NCBI GenBank assembly: GCA_023428905.1
Contig: JAEYWP010000004.1
Coordinates: 124,001-188,000 of the forward strand
Length of the DNA stretch: 64,000 nt
DNA from: Verrucomicrobiota bacterium
Lineage (GTDB): Bacteria; Verrucomicrobiota; Verrucomicrobiia; Opitutales; Opitutaceae
Direction of reading: 5' to 3'
Positions 16,824 through 25,706 of the stretch are shown piece by piece. Every line of letters begins with the position of its first letter. Position 1 is the first letter of the stretch. The translations under genes and the position numbers were made by a program. Under the pieces are notes generated by a model, which was not told where the DNA came from, ran no database searches, and saw only the letters and a list, made by a program, of their open reading frames with translations.

Positions 16824-17833
16824 TTCAAATCACTGCCGGGAACGAAGCCTTTCGCGTGTCGCCTGGCGAGCTATGGCAGAATCTGCCGGCCGGATCTGAT
16901 ACTTATCGTGATACACCTGCGGACGCTCATCGTGCGATCATAAACGATGTCCGTGCTGGCACCCCTTGGCGTGATGCAGTTGCAAATGCATACCGGCTCA
17001 CATATCCGTGGCTTTACAAGATCGTATGCGATCCCTCGCGGATGCTTTTTTTTGTGCAGAATCCCCCCCGGAAGGGCAGCCGGATCTTGGACATCGGCGC
17101 AGGGTGGGGCCAGTTTACATTGCCGCTAGCCAAGACTAATGAAGTGGTGGCATTGGAACCGACGGCGGAGCGCCTTGAGTTCATTCAGGCGTCCGCCGAG
17201 CAGGAGGGCGTGCAGGGAAACATTACCTATGTCCAGGCCGACTACCTCGACGTACGGTTTGAGCCCGTTTTTGATCTAATACTCTGTATTGGGGTACTGG
17301 AGTGGGTGCCGCGGTTCAGGGATGGGGTTCCATGGGAGTTGCAGATGCAGTTTTTGCGAACCGCGCGCAGCCAGCTGGCACCAGGGGGCAGAATCGTGGT
17401 AGGAATCGAGAATCGGTTTGGACTCAAATATCTCCTTGGCAGCTCGGATGATCATATCGGATCGCCCAATATTGCGGTCTTGCATGCTGAATTGGCCAAC
17501 GCTCGATTCAAGGCCCGCACGGGTACCGACCTAAGGAGTTTTACGTACACGAGTTCCGAATACGCGCGGCTCTTCAAGGAGGCGGGTTTCCTCAGCGTCA
17601 AGGCGTACGCAGCTTTTCCGGACTACAAGATTGCTTCGCTGATTCTGCCGTTGGATGAGCATTTCGACCGAGCGCTGTTGGGGGTGACCTTTCCCCCCGA
17701 GCATGATGGTTCGAGTGGTGAGCCGCATCTGCCGGAGTTTCAGGAGGCACTAAACTCCCATTATCGATCACTGGCTGATCTCGGAATAGCGCGATTTTTT
17801 GTTCCAAGCTTCTATTTCGAACTGCGAGCATGA
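16820..17833 (+). CDS. SAM-dependent methyltransferase, half of a split WbdD-like chain terminator
   Basis: This 337-residue class I methyltransferase has motif I RILDIGAGWGQFT (about 88-100), an acidic ALEPT, the ILCIGVLEWVP motif, and then GIENRFGLKYLLGSSDDHIG and a later FPDYKIAS. The ENRFGLKY...DH...PDYK pattern is typical of methyltransferase domains that are fused to a kinase-like domain in large glycan-modifying proteins. Here the kinase domain is in a separate gene (17934). It is coupled to Wzt by ATGA. A 35-codon frame bridges to the kinase gene. By analogy with WbdD it would methylate a phosphate or sugar at the non-reducing end of the glycan; this is inference. Confidence 0.85.
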   Translation: MIQITAGNEAFRVSPGELWQNLPAGSDTYRDTPADAHRAIINDVRAGTPWRDAVANAYRLTYPWLYKIVCDPSRMLFFVQNPPRKGSRILDIGAGWGQFTLPLAKTNEVVALEPTAERLEFIQASAEQEGVQGNITYVQADYLDVRFEPVFDLILCIGVLEWVPRFRDGVPWELQMQFLRTARSQLAPGGRIVVGIENRFGLKYLLGSSDDHIGSPNIAVLHAELANARFKARTGTDLRSFTYTSSEYARLFKEAGFLSVKAYAAFPDYKIASLILPLDEHFDRALLGVTFPPEHDGSSGEPHLPEFQEALNSHYRSLADLGIARFFVPSFYFELRA

Positions 17834-17937
17834 ATGTCAGGTTTGCAGACGACCGCTCTTGGCACCGAGGGCGCAGCCCTGAAAAGCTGGAGCAGCCTCC
17901 CGCGAATGTGACGTTCAATAAAAAAGCGACAACATGA
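17830..17937 (+). CDS. 35-residue micro-ORF coupled by ATGA at both ends
   Basis: The ATG at 17830 overlaps the methyltransferase stop (ATGA, 17830-17833), and its own stop TGA (17935-17937) overlaps the next gene's ATG (ATGA, 17934-17937). The peptide is hydrophilic (start MNVRFADDRSW, end NKKATT) with no known domain. It may be a translation-coupling device that carries ribosomes across the 100-base gap, a genuine small protein, or the relic of a linker between two formerly fused domains. The three frames used by the methyltransferase, the micro-ORF and the kinase are all different. Confidence 0.45.
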   Translation: MNVRFADDRSWHRGRSPEKLEQPPANVTFNKKATT

Positions 17938-19811
17938 TTGGGATCTCGGAACAAGAGCTGGTTGAGAAGCTTAGGGGGGTGGGCTGGTTAGGCCCGACCC
18001 AGCCTGTTGTTTGTCGGAATTTGGTACGGAATCCGTTGAGAAAGGACTATTCCTCACGCTTTGACTATCGAGTGGACGCTGAAGGGGGGGGCTCTTGCAT
18101 TGTGATGGTGGGACCGGACCTGGCAGACCTTCACACGAGAAGCGCCAAGTTCGCCGCGGCTTGCCCCGGAATAACCTGCCCCCCGCTTTTTTGGAGTCAG
18201 GCGGATGGCTATCAGCTTCTTGGTATTGAATGTTTCGACGGTGTCAGGATTGATGTTGGATATCGCTCCCGTCGTTTTCCGTTGGATTCGGTTCTTTGGG
18301 CCCGCCGCTCTGCTGAGGCTGGGCTACGGCAATCAGAGAAAGCTTCGACGTCTGAGTGTCTTGAGGAGGAACTTAGAGGGTTTTTTGGCCAAGTCGTTCA
18401 GGTAGGTCTTTTTGGTCAGGTTGATTGCGCCTGGCTTTGGTCGGTGGTTTTTCCCTTAGTGTTAAGGGGGGCGCTTTCTCAAGCTCCTACCCGTCGGTGG
18501 ACAAACGGGGATTTTATTGCTGGAAACATTCTCCACGATGGCGGTGAAAATGTGCGTATTGTAGACTACGAGTTTGCCGAATTTACTCACTTTCATCGTG
18601 CGGATGCGTGGCGATGGCGTATGTTTTCGGACCTGCCTCTAGATACGCATACTGAGATATCGCCCGGTTCCTCAAAATATGAGGAATCGTGGATCGACTG
18701 CTATTGTATTTTGCAGCAGTTGCTGTTTTTGAAGAGAACCTATCCGGATGCCATCGTGTATCCAGATGCTACCCATCTCGCAGAAGACTTGGTCAAAAGC
18801 GTTGCGGGAGGTTATTCCGAATTTCGGGGCGAAATTCTATTTCCGGCGTGGGAGCGTGTCGCGGTCCGTAAGGCTGCGCGCCCCGAAAAGGTAGCGTGCC
18901 AGTTGTATTGGTCGGATTCTGCTGAATTTGATGAAGAGCGGTCGCTCAAATACGCTCTGGAATGGGACCAGGATCAGGCAGTTCGATTCTCGCTTCCTTA
19001 TGCGATTGTCGGATCGCTGTACTTGCGCTTCGACCCAGCGGATTGTTCGGGTCTCGTGGAGGTGAGTAGAATCTGTGTTCTTGATCTGCAAAGGGGCGGG
19101 ACACTGCTCGAGTATAATGGAAGCTCCGGGTGGGGCTCTGTCCGCATCTGTGGTGACCAAATGATGCTCAGCAATAGCGAGACCCTCCGCATTATTGCAT
19201 GGAATGATGATCCACAGCTGCACTTCCCGCATCTCGTGCTTGAAGCTGAAACACAGCTTCAAATCGAAGTGCAGATGAATGTGACCCAATCCGCGAGAAT
19301 GCTGGCCTCAGGCTTTCTCGCAGGACAGAAGATTCTCCTTAGCGAGCACGAAGCGCGATCGAACATGCTGACCACGGAACTCGATGCGCTAAAGCGATCT
19401 TCGAAACAGCTGGAGGAGCGAGAGGCCGCCGCCGCCACTTTAGCTGCGGCGCACGAGGAAATGAAGATGAACCTCCATGCTGCCGAAACAGCTGCTCTCC
19501 TCGCCCGAGAGGAGATCGCTCGCCTGTCATCGGCGCTGGGTATGTCACACTCGGAGCTGGAAAAGTTGGAAAAGGAGCTCACAGCTTTGCGCACCAATGC
19601 GGAGACCTCGCAGGCGGAGGCGACTCTATTGAAACAGCACAATGGTGCGTTGGCTGCCGAAGCCGAGAACCAACGATCAATCAATGCAGGGCTGCGAGAT
19701 GCATTATGTCGCGCACTGATGGTGAACCAGCGACGAACGCATGCACCGGAATCTCGTGGATTGCTGGGCCGAATTCGAAGTGTTGTTGCTCGCCTTCGTG
19801 AACGCGGTTGA
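17934..19811 (+). CDS. Kinase-like protein with beta-domain and long coiled coil (WbdD-like terminator/ruler half)
   Basis: This protein has 625 residues. About 1-300 is an APH/WbdD-type kinase fold: TNGDFIAGNIL (190-200) supplies the catalytic-loop Asp193 and Asn198, and RIVDYEF (208-214) the metal-binding Asp211. The usual N-lobe Lys is not evident; the expected strand reads CIVMVGPD. A beta-sandwich-like segment with LRFDPADCSG follows (about 310-450). From about 464 to 595 there is a heptad-rich, Leu/Ala/Glu-rich coiled coil, then a basic amphipathic tail (RGLLGRIRSVVARLRERG) suited to membrane attachment. In WbdD a methyltransferase and kinase cap the glycan and a coiled coil sets chain length. 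The gene order wzm-wzt-methyltransferase-kinase supports the same role here. Loss of the Lys leaves activity open. Confidence 0.7.
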   Translation: MIGISEQELVEKLRGVGWLGPTQPVVCRNLVRNPLRKDYSSRFDYRVDAEGGGSCIVMVGPDLADLHTRSAKFAAACPGITCPPLFWSQADGYQLLGIECFDGVRIDVGYRSRRFPLDSVLWARRSAEAGLRQSEKASTSECLEEELRGFFGQVVQVGLFGQVDCAWLWSVVFPLVLRGALSQAPTRRWTNGDFIAGNILHDGGENVRIVDYEFAEFTHFHRADAWRWRMFSDLPLDTHTEISPGSSKYEESWIDCYCILQQLLFLKRTYPDAIVYPDATHLAEDLVKSVAGGYSEFRGEILFPAWERVAVRKAARPEKVACQLYWSDSAEFDEERSLKYALEWDQDQAVRFSLPYAIVGSLYLRFDPADCSGLVEVSRICVLDLQRGGTLLEYNGSSGWGSVRICGDQMMLSNSETLRIIAWNDDPQLHFPHLVLEAETQLQIEVQMNVTQSARMLASGFLAGQKILLSEHEARSNMLTTELDALKRSSKQLEEREAAAATLAAAHEEMKMNLHAAETAALLAREEIARLSSALGMSHSELEKLEKELTALRTNAETSQAEATLLKQHNGALAAEAENQRSINAGLRDALCRALMVNQRRTHAPESRGLLGRIRSVVARLRERG

Positions 19812-19812
19812 A

Positions 19813-21123
19813 ATGCTGTTCGATTTCAACCGTACAATTGAGGATCTCGCAGCCATTGCTGATCGCAGGAGAACTCGCAAACTGACCATGTTGAACAACT
19901 TATCGCGACTTGCCGCCAATCTCGGTATGTCATCTGCCCGGCCGAAGGATAAAGAGCCCCAAGAGGGTGTGACCAGTCTTCAAACGGCTGCTGCTGCAGT
20001 GAATTCTGCGGCCACCAGGCTTTCTCTTTCTATTGTCATGCCCACCTTTAACCGGTCGGCAGTGCTGGATCGTATCGTCCGTGCCACCCACAAGGTCTCT
20101 GCGGGTTTTGATCTAGAGTGGGTCGTCGTGAATGATGGCTCCTCCGATGACACTGCGGACGTGCTGCGGCGACTCGAATCGGAGATACCAAACTTCCGCT
20201 ATGTAAACCGCGCGAATCGTGGACCTGGGCTGGCGCGAAACGAGGGCGTTGCGCTGGCAAGAAACGAGATTATTTTGTTCATGGGGGACGATATTCTTCC
20301 CACCAATGAGGATTTCCTGCGACCGCACGCGGAGCTCCATGCGGTTCTCCGATCGAAGAAGGTAGCTGTCTTAGGAAAAGTGAGTTGGCCCGGCAACGAC
20401 AAGTTCGCTGTGACGAGTGTGATGCGTCACATCCAAGGGCGAGGTGGAGAACAATTCGGTTATGCGGACTTCACCGCGTACACGTTTCTTGATTGGCGCT
20501 TCTTCTACACATGCAACGTGTCCATTCGAAGAGACGTTGTTGATGACTGGAGTTCGGAGGGCTTTTCGCCAGATTTTCCGGTTGCCAGCTTTGAAGATGC
20601 CGAGTTCGCCTATCGGCTACAGAAGAAGTTCGGTAGTTTTGAAATATTCTACTGTCCCAGTTCGCACGGGCACCATTTGCACTCCTACGGTGTGAAGGCC
20701 TTTGTCCGGCGTCAGATGCTCGCTGGATCCATGGCGCATGTTATCACATTCAAGCACCCTGAATTGGGAAGCGTGATCTCACTGAACGATATTTATGCAG
20801 CAATGCAAAAGCCCATCGACGGAGGCGCGGACGATCTAACAGCGGAGTATCTTTGCGCCATCGAAGGCTTAAAATCATGGGCGGCAATCTTAGAGGGAGA
20901 GAATCGACTCGGTAATGAAGCATGGCATGAAGATCTACTCTATGTCGTCTTTGATATTGCATTCTTGCAGGGGTATATCACCGCTGCATGCCAGGGGCGC
21001 ACAAACTTCTCCGAAGCGTACCGCCGGGTTCTTCAGCGCGCCAACTTACGGCTCCGAAGGATAATGGATGCGGAGTTCCAAGGCTCCGCAGAGTTTCAAC
21101 GACGTGTGTTAATTCCTCTATAG
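19813..21123 (+). CDS. Glycosyltransferase family 2
   Basis: The protein has 436 residues from the ATG at 19813, one base after the previous stop. An in-frame ATG at 19888 would remove 25 residues, and the open frame to 19741 overlaps the kinase gene and is unlikely. The GT-A core starts LSIVMPTFNRS, with VVNDGSSDDT, the metal site FMGDDILP, and a later ASFEDAEFAYRL as the probable catalytic-acid region. The first 70 residues are predicted helical and may mediate protein contact. The next gene starts six bases after its stop. The acceptor and donor are unknown. Confidence 0.85.
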   Translation: MLFDFNRTIEDLAAIADRRRTRKLTMLNNLSRLAANLGMSSARPKDKEPQEGVTSLQTAAAAVNSAATRLSLSIVMPTFNRSAVLDRIVRATHKVSAGFDLEWVVVNDGSSDDTADVLRRLESEIPNFRYVNRANRGPGLARNEGVALARNEIILFMGDDILPTNEDFLRPHAELHAVLRSKKVAVLGKVSWPGNDKFAVTSVMRHIQGRGGEQFGYADFTAYTFLDWRFFYTCNVSIRRDVVDDWSSEGFSPDFPVASFEDAEFAYRLQKKFGSFEIFYCPSSHGHHLHSYGVKAFVRRQMLAGSMAHVITFKHPELGSVISLNDIYAAMQKPIDGGADDLTAEYLCAIEGLKSWAAILEGENRLGNEAWHEDLLYVVFDIAFLQGYITAACQGRTNFSEAYRRVLQRANLRLRRIMDAEFQGSAEFQRRVLIPL

Positions 21124-21128
21124 CTTCG

Positions 21129-23525
21129 ATGTTCTCAGTCGTCATACCTGTTTTTAATCACGCAAAGTACCTGAGAGAAGCAGTCGAATCATGTACTGCA
21201 GCACCATTGGTTACCGAGATCCTTCTCGCTGACGATGGATCGCGAGATGATTCGTTGAGCGTCATCAAGCTCTTGGCAGAAACCTATCCCGGTCGTGTCA
21301 GGGATCTCACGACGAGCCTGCCTGGTAATATTGGTGCGCACAACCGGCTCAATCAGCTCTGCCGAGAGGCAACACAAAGTTGGATAGCCGTCCTTAACTC
21401 CGATGACTTTTTTCCCGCACATAGATTCGAGCTGGTTAGGGAGTTGGCACGTATCCATATGGTGGATTTTGTCTCCGGATCTCTGTTGATCGTTGATGAA
21501 GAGGGTCGGGTAATTGGGACGAAGCGCGGTATCAGCCAGCCGGAATACCAACCGCCTGAAATTCCCGGTATTCATGGGTGCCTCAACACCGTGAGTCTCA
21601 GAACACTTCTCTGCAGTCAGAACTTTATAGCCACCACGAGTAACATGGTTTTTCGCCGCTCCCTGTTCGATGCGATCGGAGGCTTTAGTGATTTCCGATA
21701 CTCGCATGACTGGGACTTTGCGCTGAGAGCGACCATGCTTGGGCAATGTTTGTACACCCCGAACTTTCTCGCGTGCTATCGCGTGCACCGAACGAACACA
21801 ATAAGCGAGCAGTCGCCACATATGGACGGCGAGATTGTCCGCTTGTTTTACAAATTTCTAGAGGATTTCCCGCAAGTCGAGGCGGATGGCGCCGCGGTGG
21901 CCTCTCTAAAATCCAATCGACATCTAGGCCCTTACGTAAGTAAACCCAAGTTGTTGCAACCCGATTGGGAACCGAAACCCAATACCAGCCCTACGGTTAT
22001 TGCCACGAGAGCACGGCTGAATGCGCTGCTCGGACGTTCTCACTTTGGATACGATGTAGTGGTTTCGTCCGAAGGCTTAGACTTGCCCCCTATCATTCGT
22101 ACGACTGCGCTCGAGTCGGCAGTATATCAGTTCCCTGAATCGCAGGGAACTTTGTCTCTTCAGGCAAGCTTTCGGGGCCGAATCATGCGCAATCCGATCG
22201 AGCGTAGGGATAAGGTGGCACCTTCTGACTTGAAGAGCTTTTCAATCTTCAGGCGGTCAGTGGTACGGGGGCACGATATATTTCAAGGGACCAATGACGG
22301 GAGTGCGGCGCCCGACCACATTGCATACAGCGCACTAGCGGAACTACTTCGTCCGCTCGATAACCGCCCGATTTGCATTGTGCTTCCCGCTTTCCTCGCG
22401 GTGGGTGGCGTCGAGCGTAACACGATTGAGGTGATCCGACGCCTTCAAAAAGATTTTTGGTTTATCGTCGTCACAAACGAGTATGCCACGGAGGACCTTG
22501 GCAGCCTACACTATCAGCTAGACCAGCTCTGTGTCCCGACTCTTGATCTGGCCGAGATAGGGCCGCGGGAGTCCCACTTCGCGTTGCTGAGTGTGTTAAG
22601 CTCAATACTGCGCCCTCAGCTCGTCTGGATATGCAACGGCTCTCCTTGGCTTACGGAAAACGCGTTACAGCTTCGCAGGCTGTTTGCGGGCAGTTCAATC
22701 ATTGATCAGCAGGTCTATGATACCCAGCTTGGTTTCGTAGAGCATTATGCGACCAAAGGTGTCCAGTGCCGGGATCATTTTATCGCAATCAATCGTAGAA
22801 TTCATGAGCTTTTCTTGAAGAAGTTCAGAATTCCTGCGCATAAGGTTTCACTGATCTATCCCTTACTGCAAGGAGACAAAAGTGTTGAGTCGAGACTTGC
22901 TCCGCATGCCGTCGGCGAGGGCCGAAGGCAGCTCGGGATTTCCGATGGGAAGAAGCGTATCTACGTTTTCGTAGGAAGGCTTACAGAGCAGAAGAATCCC
23001 TTGGACTTTCTGCAGCTCGTCCGCGCAGTGTCGACGGACAACGATGATCGGTTATTTGTTATGATTGGTGATGGGCCTCTTGCAGATGCTTGTGGAAAGC
23101 AGATTCAGGCTCTTGGCATAAATAGCATTATCCGCGTGCCTTTTACTGACAATCCATCTCGGTATTTTGCAGTGGCGGACGGGATGATCATTACGTCTCG
23201 ATATGAAGGACTTCCTATTGCGATGCTCGAGGCTATGGCTGTTGGATTGCCGATACTAGCAACTGATGTCGGAGACATACGCGAAGTTTTGGAATCTTTC
23301 GGAACTGGGTGTATTTTCCCATCCGCCGAGTATAGCGAGTCTTGGCCTGCGGCCTTTGCTAGGTGGGAACGCGAACTTCCTGGACTTCGCACCAAAAGCT
23401 TAGCATGCCGAGATGCCGTAGTTCATAAATTTGGAGCTGACACAATAAGCCAGCAGTATATGGAACTGTTCACGTCGCTTCTAGGCATTTCAATCCGGGG
23501 AGGGGGCAGTGCGAAGCGCGTTTAG
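21129..23525 (+). CDS. Bifunctional glycosyltransferase, GT2-GT4 fusion
   Basis: The protein has 798 residues from the ATG at 21129 (MFSVVIPVFNHAKYL). The longer frame to 20988 runs into the previous gene. Residues 1-270 are a GT-A domain with ADDGSRDDS, LNSDDFF and SHDWDFALRA. From about 405 a GT-B domain begins with CIVLPAFLAVGGVERNTIEV, then VFVGRLTEQKNPLDFLQLV and SRYEGLPIAMLEAMAVGLPI with the E-x7-E pair. Two active sites in one chain suggest addition of two consecutive sugars or alternating linkages. Such fusions occur in polymerising enzymes of ABC-exported glycans. A GTG 16 bases before its stop begins the next (broken) gene. Confidence 0.88.
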   Translation: MFSVVIPVFNHAKYLREAVESCTAAPLVTEILLADDGSRDDSLSVIKLLAETYPGRVRDLTTSLPGNIGAHNRLNQLCREATQSWIAVLNSDDFFPAHRFELVRELARIHMVDFVSGSLLIVDEEGRVIGTKRGISQPEYQPPEIPGIHGCLNTVSLRTLLCSQNFIATTSNMVFRRSLFDAIGGFSDFRYSHDWDFALRATMLGQCLYTPNFLACYRVHRTNTISEQSPHMDGEIVRLFYKFLEDFPQVEADGAAVASLKSNRHLGPYVSKPKLLQPDWEPKPNTSPTVIATRARLNALLGRSHFGYDVVVSSEGLDLPPIIRTTALESAVYQFPESQGTLSLQASFRGRIMRNPIERRDKVAPSDLKSFSIFRRSVVRGHDIFQGTNDGSAAPDHIAYSALAELLRPLDNRPICIVLPAFLAVGGVERNTIEVIRRLQKDFWFIVVTNEYATEDLGSLHYQLDQLCVPTLDLAEIGPRESHFALLSVLSSILRPQLVWICNGSPWLTENALQLRRLFAGSSIIDQQVYDTQLGFVEHYATKGVQCRDHFIAINRRIHELFLKKFRIPAHKVSLIYPLLQGDKSVESRLAPHAVGEGRRQLGISDGKKRIYVFVGRLTEQKNPLDFLQLVRAVSTDNDDRLFVMIGDGPLADACGKQIQALGINSIIRVPFTDNPSRYFAVADGMIITSRYEGLPIAMLEAMAVGLPILATDVGDIREVLESFGTGCIFPSAEYSESWPAAFARWERELPGLRTKSLACRDAVVHKFGADTISQQYMELFTSLLGISIRGGGSAKRV

Positions 23526-25589
23526 GCCATGCTCGCCGCAGCCTTTGCTGGTTGTAGTGGCGCTTAGTTGGTGGGTGATATGCTATTGTTGGTATCTCTC
23601 GCTCGGGGACTTGAGGAGCCATGCGGCTTTGGAAGTTTCAATGCGCGCCCAAGCCAGCGGCACTTGTCAGCTTTTTTACGATTTAGGAAGAGGGTTTAAC
23701 GAAGAGGACTCGATTAAACGTAACTTTTCGGCTGAGACTGACGCCTTGCTAAGCTTCCCGTTGCCGCCGGGGGTGATTTCAAAATTGAGGTTTGATCCTA
23801 CCGATCAACTTGGTTGGGTCAGGCTGAATTCGGCGCGAGTACTTCAGGGAGGCCGACAGGAGGTCGAGATTTCGCTCGGTAACGCGCTCTTGACCAACGA
23901 TGTGGGGGAAACTCGGCTGGAAGAGGGCAGCCTTAGGCTCCACGTTCTTAACCGCGACCCCTGGGTTGTGCTTCCTATGCATGGGGCTCTCGAGGTTAGG
24001 CGTGAGTGGCGGGTTCTCTTCTTGTTCTTAACTATCGCAGTTGCTGGAACATTAACGTTCGCATATCTGGCTCTACGATATGCACGGGGTGGTGCCGGCG
24101 TTGTTGGTGGTCGAAGTATTGCGGTTTACCTAGGCATTTTGGGCTTAGTCGTTGGCCGGTTCTTGCTTGGCCACTGCTCGACGCTCATGACTTTCGGCAA
24201 ACGCAGACTGCACTCACTGCGTACTGGATGTCTGAAGAGAAGTGGGGTCTCCCGGCGTACCCGCTGCCTGTGGTGGGATATCCTTGGAGCGTCCCGATGG
24301 AGTTCCCCACGTTCCAGATTGTGGCGTCGTATGCTCGCGAGCTGGGATTGCCGATGGATACTTCAGTCCGCAGCGTGGCCCTTTTGAGTTTTGCGATTTC
24401 GGTCTGCACAGCTTTGGGCTTTCTCACCAAAGCTATAAACTCGTTTCCCGCCAGAGTGGCGTTTATAGTGCTCAGTATCTGTAGTCCGTTCTCGCTTGTC
24501 TGGAGCAAGGCGAGTCTGATAGAGTATACTGCTGTATCTCTTGGACTCATTTATGTTACGATTGCACATGGTCTGGTGAGGGGAGAAGTCAACATACTCA
24601 AGTTCGCTGCAATTTCGTTGGTTGGGGGGTTGGGGTCCTAGCAGCTCTTACGAAGATCACTTCGTTCCCGGTATATTGGGTACCTGTGGGTATGCTTTCT
24701 GCTCTCGATCTTTGGCGGAAGAAAAGAGATGTTGGCGAGTGGCGTCAGGTGGGTTTTAGGCCATTTTTTTTGTGGATTTTGTATTGTTGGCTCCGTTGGT
24801 CGCTGTATATATTTGGACACACCTTTCCGATGGCATTAAGACTGGTAGTGTATTCACAACGTGGCTTCGTTCTGAGGCTCTACAGGGATGGAACTTCGGC
24901 AGTGTAGCTCAAAGGGTAAAGTGGAGTAATTGGATAGTCATCATGAACGCGTGAATGTTCAACTGCTGGCCTGGTGTTTTCCGTTGGTAGCACTCGGAAC
25001 CCTTTATCTAGGAAAGATCTCTGTGGAGTACAGAATCGTTCTTGTTGGAATGCTTATAGGCTCGATTGCTACGGTGTTGGTATTTTTCAATCTTTACGTT
25101 GTCCATGATTATTATCTTTGCGCGATTGCAATTCCCCTGTGGTTGATTGCATCGCTGGGGGTTGCTTTTATCTTTGATAACATACGAGCATCGTTTTCTG
25201 CAGTTGCTGCGATACTGTGGTTAGCCGTTCCGTTTGGGGTTAGTATCTGCACGTCTCCTTTGGTGCGGAGATCTTATTCAAAGGCCGACTATTCTCATAT
25301 TCAGGATCCGGCGTGGCAAATTGCCGACTTAACGCCTCGCTCAGAAGAGATATTGATTTTTGGCGAAGATTGGAATCCGCGGGTCCCGTACTATGCTAAA
25401 CGGAAGGCGCTCATGGTTCGTGACTCGTCAGTATTTGCGCATGCGAAAGAATATGCACTGCGTAAGCGAATTCGGTACGTTCTGGCGATGGGCCATAGTC
25501 GGATCGACGTGGAGCGGTTGTGGAGCGGACAGCTGAACCTTGAGCGACAGGGCAACGGGTATGCTATTTATTCAATCGTGCATCCCTAA
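23509..25589 (+). pseudogene. GT-C-like polytopic membrane protein, broken by four frameshifts
   Basis: One protein can be followed across all three frames. Frame 23509 to about 24165 gives an N-terminal helix, a beta-rich region with LRFDPTDQLG, and more helices. Frame 3 continues with WPLLDAHDFRQTQTALTAYW, typical of a GT-C loop, to 24641. The next frame restarts at GVLAALTKITSFPV at about 24633 and shifts again at a T8 run (24764-24771). The following frame ends ...WSNWIVIMNA at about 24954. The last frame resumes at NVQLLAWCFPL and runs through FFNLYVVHDYYL to 25589. Two breaks fall in homopolymers (the G-rich 24624-24635 and the T8 run), so sequencing error is possible. Nearby broken genes favour true decay. 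About 690 residues if repaired. Confidence 0.75.
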
Positions 25590-25706
25590 TATTAGAACGC
25601 TGTCGCCAAAGTAGGTCTAATGATCGGCAAGCTGCTAGGCGTTGGGGAATGCCGGCAGGTTCGTAAGCGGGGCTCGTGCAGCTTCTCCAGTTTTGGGGCT
25701 CTGAGT

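Noticed and set aside
24686..24954. Separate small membrane proteins
   Set aside because: Their sequences join into one GT-C protein across frameshifts, so they are pieces of a broken gene rather than independent genes.
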